Source of the DNA: an uncultured Atopobium sp.
GTDB lineage: Bacteria > Actinomycetota > Coriobacteriia > Coriobacteriales > Atopobiaceae
Direction: 5' to 3'
NCBI GenBank assembly: GCA_937990665.1
Contig: CALKRF010000048.1
Coordinates: 1 to 9,238, forward strand
DNA: 9,238 bases
Part shown: in pieces, positions 6,491 to 9,238 of the stretch
Layout of the letters: every line of letters begins with the position of its first letter
Numbering within the stretch: the stretch's first letter is position 1
Position numbers and translations under genes: made by a program
The notes under the pieces: generated by a model
Told to the model about the DNA's origin: nothing
Databases searched by the model: none
Seen by the model: the letters and a program-made list of their open reading frames with translations, nothing else

Positions 6491-6623
6491 GACCTTCTCG
6501 TTGCGTGCAGCGACCTTCTCACCAGGTGCCACATGCAGCGACCTTCTCACCAGGCACCACATGCAGCGTTCTTCTCGCCACGCGCCACATCTAGCGTTTT
6601 TCTCACCGCTCACCTCTCTCCGC
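6491..6623. repeat. Repeat cluster C: four tandem 28-base units with a truncated leading copy
   Basis: Units at 6512-6539, 6540-6567, 6568-6595 and 6596-6623 abut with no spacer. The first two differ at two of 28 positions; the third and fourth are increasingly diverged. A 21-base partial copy (6491-6511) precedes them. The core is CCTTCTCACCAGG followed by CCACATGCAGC. Read in reverse, the CTCACC core with its T-run (clearest in unit four, GTTTTTCTCACC) matches the reverse complement of cluster A unit one, which suggests common ancestry. Confidence 0.85.
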
Positions 6624-6689
6624 GCTCCGAGGCCAACAAAACCACCCTTTCACCTGCAATTTTTGAACAATATTTAAATAAAATTTCTC

Positions 6690-6721
6690 TTGACTTGCAA
6701 TCAATGTGATATCACAATGAT
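6690..6721 (+). promoter_or_regulatory. Promoter with palindromic operator of the SPFH-RHH-ABC operon
   Basis: The -35 box TTGACT (6690-6695) is separated by 17 bases from CACAAT (6713-6718), a fair -10. An AT-rich tract (6656-6689) precedes it and could act as an UP element. The core TGTGATATCACA (6705-6716) is a perfect 12-base palindrome. The symmetry extends to 6700-6721, 22 bases with one mismatched pair (6704/6717). It covers spacer and -10, the usual place for a repressor. A similar half, TCATTGTCACA, recurs at 6735-6745 next to the ribosome site. The candidate binder is the Arc-like protein of the same operon; this is inference. Confidence 0.75.
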
Positions 6722-6756
6722 GCCAACAGAAGGCTCATTGTCACAAAGGAGATCTT

Positions 6757-7746
6757 ATGAGCACCGAGAAAATCATCAAATCCAAGAGTGGTTGGCTGTT
6801 CCTGCTGATTACCATTGCTCTTTTTGCAGTTGCAGCACTGTTTTTGGTAAGTTTTGTACTCAGCGCTATAGCTGCAGACAGAAATCCTCGCCTAGATCCA
6901 TCATTCCCAAGCATTATTGGCGCGCTGGTATTCTTCTTTGCAGGTTTGTTTGTTTCGAGCGGACTATTCAGCCTTCAGCCTGGTCAGGCAAAGGTGTGCG
7001 TGCTGTTTGGTAAGTATATTGGCACCGTTAAGGACGAGGGCCTTCGTTGGGCAAATCCTTACTATGCCAAGACCCTGTCTACAAACGTGGGCGACCTCTC
7101 TTCTCTCGCTGCAGGCGTTACTCCCAGTGTGAACGTGCACACCTCCATCATTTCCACCCGTGCTCGCACGCTGAACGGCGACGTTCTCAAGGTCAACGAT
7201 CGTATGGGCAATCCAATCGAAATCGCCGAGGTTGTTGTTTGGCGCGTGAGCGATACCGCAAAGGCTCTCTTTGACGTCGACGACTACGACAGCTACGTTG
7301 CTATGCAGGCAGAGACCGCGCTCAGGCACGTCGCGAGCATCTACAGCTACGACCATATGGAGGACGAGTCCGAGTCCAATACCGCAATTACTCTGCGCTC
7401 CAACATCGAGGAAGTCTCCGAGGCGCTTCAGTCCGAGCTGAGCCGCAACCTTTCCGTTGCTGGTATCACCGTTGACGACGCTCGTCTTACTCACCTCTCC
7501 TATGCTCCCGAGATTGCGCAGGCAATGCTCCGCCGCCAGCAGGCAGAGGCAATCATCGCTGCACGTAAAAAGATCGTCGAGGGCGCCGTTTCCATGGTTG
7601 ACATGGCCCTCACTCAGCTTTCCGAGAATGGCGTCGTTGAATTCGACGAGGACCGCAAGGCCGTCATGGCTTCTAATCTCATGGTCGTTCTCTGCGGCGA
7701 GTCCGAAGCTCAGCCTGTGCTTAACACCGGTTCCTTGCAGCAGTAA
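6757..7746 (+). CDS. SPFH/band-7 domain membrane protein
   Basis: 329 residues. Two hydrophobic segments (about 12-40 and 52-72) anchor it in the membrane. The SPFH (prohibitin/stomatin/flotillin-like) domain follows from about 75 to 250, with LQPGQAKVCVLFGKYIGTVK (73-92) and GLRWANPYY (95-103) typical of its start, and VVVWRVSDTAKALFDVDDY (159-177) in its middle. A long charged helix with RRQQAEAIIAARKKIVEGA (259-277) follows, the region where such proteins oligomerise. Family members scaffold membrane microdomains or work with proteases; none of this is shown here. The start is ATG 6757, with AAAGGAG five bases before it. It leads an operon, 17 bases before the RHH gene. The pairing with a repressor-like protein and an ABC transporter suggests a regulated envelope-stress or export module, which is inference. 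Confidence 0.9.
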   Translation: MSTEKIIKSKSGWLFLLITIALFAVAALFLVSFVLSAIAADRNPRLDPSFPSIIGALVFFFAGLFVSSGLFSLQPGQAKVCVLFGKYIGTVKDEGLRWANPYYAKTLSTNVGDLSSLAAGVTPSVNVHTSIISTRARTLNGDVLKVNDRMGNPIEIAEVVVWRVSDTAKALFDVDDYDSYVAMQAETALRHVASIYSYDHMEDESESNTAITLRSNIEEVSEALQSELSRNLSVAGITVDDARLTHLSYAPEIAQAMLRRQQAEAIIAARKKIVEGAVSMVDMALTQLSENGVVEFDEDRKAVMASNLMVVLCGESEAQPVLNTGSLQQ

Positions 7747-7763
7747 AGCATGGCGAGAAACCC

Positions 7764-7964
7764 ATGGCACCTCGCAAACAATATCCACTTCGTGTTGCTC
7801 CAGAAGTCTGGGAGGCGGTTGAGCGCTGGGCGCAAGATGATATGCGTTCAACCAATGCTCAGGTAGAATGGATTCTTCGCGATGCCCTGAGAAGAGCAAA
7901 GCGCTCTCCAAAAGCTCAAGACACTCGTGTGAACAAGAAAGATAAGATGGAAGAAGGAAACTAA
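7764..7964 (+). CDS. Small Arc-like ribbon-helix-helix DNA-binding protein
   Basis: 66 residues. Residues 4-45 fit the Arc/MetJ fold: strand RKQYPLRV (4-11), helix A PEVWEAVERWAQDDMR (13-28), and helix B starting at the conserved STNAQVEWILRDALRRA (29-45). The remaining ~20 residues are a Lys/Arg/Glu-rich tail. Such proteins dimerise, and the N-terminal strands read the DNA major groove at short palindromes. The start ATG 7764 follows a weak GCGAG site; an ATG at 7750 is in a different frame. The gene is 17 bases after the SPFH gene, and its stop is one base before the next ATG, so translation is probably coupled. No toxin gene is adjacent, so a simple operon repressor acting at 6700-6721 is more likely than an antitoxin. 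Confidence 0.85.
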   Translation: MAPRKQYPLRVAPEVWEAVERWAQDDMRSTNAQVEWILRDALRRAKRSPKAQDTRVNKKDKMEEGN

Positions 7965-7965
7965 C

Positions 7966-9174
7966 ATGGCCGACAACATCCCACAGCCACCTGTTCCTAA
8001 CGCTCCCGTACCTCCCACTGCTCCCGCAGCACCAGCAGCCCCTGCGGCTCCCGCGCCCGCTGCTCCCGCCGCTACGCCTACTGCGTCTGCAGCTTTTGCT
8101 GCACCGGCCCCAGCCCCAGCAGCACCAGCTCCAGCCCCAGCCCCAGCTCAAGCGGCTCCTGGCGAGGTTGTTCCCGTGTTGAGCGTTCAGCACTTCACCA
8201 AGAAGTACGGCTCTAAGGTGGCCGTTTCTGATCTTTCGCTCGACGTTATGCCTGGCGACATCTACGGTTTTATCGGCCACAACGGCGCAGGTAAAACCAC
8301 GCTTATCAAGTCCATCGTTGGTGCTCAGCCATTTGAGGGCGGTGTCATTTTTGTGGACTCCAAGAACGTGCTGGTTGACCCTGTAGGAACAAAGCAGGTT
8401 ATCGCTTACGTTCCAGATAACCCAGACATTTACGAGTTCATGAGCGGCATCAAGTACCTCAATTACGTCAGTGACATTTTTGGCGTTCCTGCGGAGAATC
8501 GCGTCGAGCGTATTACAACGCTGGCCAACCGCCTGGGCATCACCGATTCCCTGGCAAACGCTATTGGCAGCTACTCTCACGGTATGAAGCAGAAGCTGGT
8601 TCTGATTTCCGCCCTGCTCCACGAGCCAAAGCTCATCATTTTGGACGAGCCGTTTGTTGGCCTGGATCCAGCAGCAAGCTTCGAGCTAAAGAAAATGCTG
8701 CATGAGCTTGCTGACCGTGGATCTGCCGTGTTCTTCTCGTCACACGTTCTTGAAGTTGTCGAGAAACTCTGCAATAAAATTGCAATTATTCGTCAGGGTA
8801 AGCTTCTTGCTGCAGGGAAAACGGACGAGATTCGCGGCAATGCTTCTCTTGAGGAAGTATTCCTTGGCCTTGAGGCTGGCGCTCCTGGCGTTTCTGCTGA
8901 TATTGCTCAGGATATGGCCGCCACAAAGGACGGTGCCGCTGTTCAGCCAGTCATTCCTGGCGCGCCTGTAGCCGCTGCACCTGCGGCCCCCGCTGCACCC
9001 GCTGCACCGGCAGCACCTGCGGCCCCAACTGCATCCGCTGCACCGGCAGCACCTGCGGCCCCAGCAGCACCTGCGGCTCCAGCAGCACCTGCGGCTCCAG
9101 CAGCACCTGCGGCGCCCGCAGCTCCAACTGTACCCGGCGCTCCAGTTCCTCCTTCCTTCCCTAAGGAGAACTAG
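7966..9174 (+). CDS. ABC transporter ATP-binding protein with Pro/Ala-rich N- and C-terminal tails
   Basis: 402 residues. The ATPase core spans about 70-303: Walker A GHNGAGKT (104-111, K110), a Q-loop position occupied by YVPDNPDIYE (148-157) with no obvious Gln, signature SYSHGMKQK (202-210), Walker B LIILDEP (223-229, E228), D-loop GLD (232-234) and switch H260. The layout resembles exporters of the BcrA/YtrB type, which work with a separate ABC-2 permease. Unusually, the core is flanked by about 65 N-terminal residues and about 70 C-terminal residues almost wholly Ala and Pro, with no signal peptide, so presumably cytosolic linkers. The C-terminal tail is encoded by an 18-base tandem repeat. 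The ribosome site AAGGA lies seven bases before ATG 7966, one base after the RHH stop codon. The transported substrate is unknown. Confidence 0.9.
   Translation: MADNIPQPPVPNAPVPPTAPAAPAAPAAPAPAAPAATPTASAAFAAPAPAPAAPAPAPAPAQAAPGEVVPVLSVQHFTKKYGSKVAVSDLSLDVMPGDIYGFIGHNGAGKTTLIKSIVGAQPFEGGVIFVDSKNVLVDPVGTKQVIAYVPDNPDIYEFMSGIKYLNYVSDIFGVPAENRVERITTLANRLGITDSLANAIGSYSHGMKQKLVLISALLHEPKLIILDEPFVGLDPAASFELKKMLHELADRGSAVFFSSHVLEVVEKLCNKIAIIRQGKLLAAGKTDEIRGNASLEEVFLGLEAGAPGVSADIAQDMAATKDGAAVQPVIPGAPVAAAPAAPAAPAAPAAPAAPTASAAPAAPAAPAAPAAPAAPAAPAAPAAPAAPTVPGAPVPPSFPKEN
9046..9117 (+). repeat. 18-base tandem repeat coding the Ala/Pro tail
   Basis: Four near-identical in-frame copies of an 18-base unit beginning GCAGCACCTGCGGC start at 9046, 9064, 9082 and 9100, each coding AAPAAP. 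A fifth related start is at 9010. Copy-number change by slippage would add or remove six residues without breaking the frame. Confidence 0.85.
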
Positions 9175-9176
9175 TC

Positions 9177-9238
9177 ATGGCAAACAACGTTCCACAGGCT
9201 CCTCAGCGCCCCGATGTGCCTGAGCAGAACCTGCAACT
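9177..9238 (+). CDS. Start of the next operon gene, probably the ABC permease (cut by window edge)
   Basis: ATG 9177 is two bases after the ABC stop codon and follows AAGGAG (9163-9168) by eight bases. The 20 complete codons read MANNVPQAPQRPDVPEQNLQ. This opening closely resembles the ABC ATPase start (MADNIPQPPVPNAP), so both proteins carry a related Pro-rich leader. Position after an ATPase that lacks membrane segments suggests the transmembrane partner. No part of a membrane domain is visible yet, so that is inference. Confidence 0.7.
   Translation, partial: MANNVPQAPQRPDVPEQNLQ

Larger units (their letters stand above)
6019..6756. other. 738-base gene-free region: terminator, three repeat clusters, promoter
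   Basis: No coding region is supported. In order the gap holds the terminator of the dehydrogenase, about 50 plain bases, repeat cluster A (6149-6268), a linker with a small hairpin (6271-6286), repeat cluster B (6327-6445), a 45-base linker, repeat cluster C (6491-6623), an AT-rich tract (6656-6689) and the promoter/operator of the SPFH operon. An open frame through 6336-6677 is a by-product of the repeats. Confidence 0.8.

Noticed and set aside
6336..6677. 113-codon plus-strand open frame across the repeat clusters
   Set aside because: It begins at a non-ATG codon without a ribosome site, and its content follows the repeat units. No protein-like pattern is seen.
6964..8622. 552-codon open frame on the minus strand
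   Set aside because: It is antisense to the SPFH, RHH and ABC genes, all with clear motifs and ribosome sites. Its product is rich in Cys/Trp/Ser/Gly stretches mirrored from the Ala/Pro coding repeat, with no recognisable domain.

Overview
The window looks like chromosomal DNA of an anaerobic or fermentative Gram-positive bacterium. I lean towards the Coriobacteriia (Atopobium/Lancefieldella/Olsenella type). The reasons are moderate GC, strong AGGAG ribosome sites, and an L-2-hydroxyisocaproate/lactate-type dehydrogenase. This is inference from gene style, not a database match.

Left part (1-3607) is visibly AT-richer and reads like an accessory stretch of small independent units. On the minus strand lie a CPBP membrane protease cut by the window edge (1-848), an L-2-amino-thiazoline-4-carboxylate hydrolase family protein (936-1544) and a nucleoside-phosphorylase-like protein with a GTG start (1655-2422). 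A plus-strand RelB/DinJ antitoxin without any visible toxin (2601-2870) overlaps tail-to-tail with a minus-strand alpha/beta hydrolase (2834-3607).

Middle part (3637-6018) holds a minus-strand RumA-family RNA m5U methyltransferase. It lies 29 bases upstream of the hydrolase and probably shares its transcript. A divergent plus-strand LDH/MDH-superfamily 2-hydroxyacid dehydrogenase follows and ends in a strong intrinsic terminator (6065-6099).

The 738-base gap 6019-6756 is non-coding but highly ordered. It carries three successive repeat clusters. A and B each have one inverted plus three direct 25-26-base units at an exact 31-base period. C has four tandem 28-base units. A promoter with a 22-base near-perfect palindrome on its -10 side follows.

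Right part (6757-9238) is a tight plus-strand operon: a two-TM SPFH/band-7 protein, a 66-residue Arc-like ribbon-helix-helix protein, an ABC ATPase with Pro/Ala-rich tails at both ends, and the first 20 codons of another Pro-rich-start gene (probably the partner permease). The RHH protein is a natural candidate to bind the palindrome and autoregulate. The repeat locus and this operon are the most interesting parts of the window.
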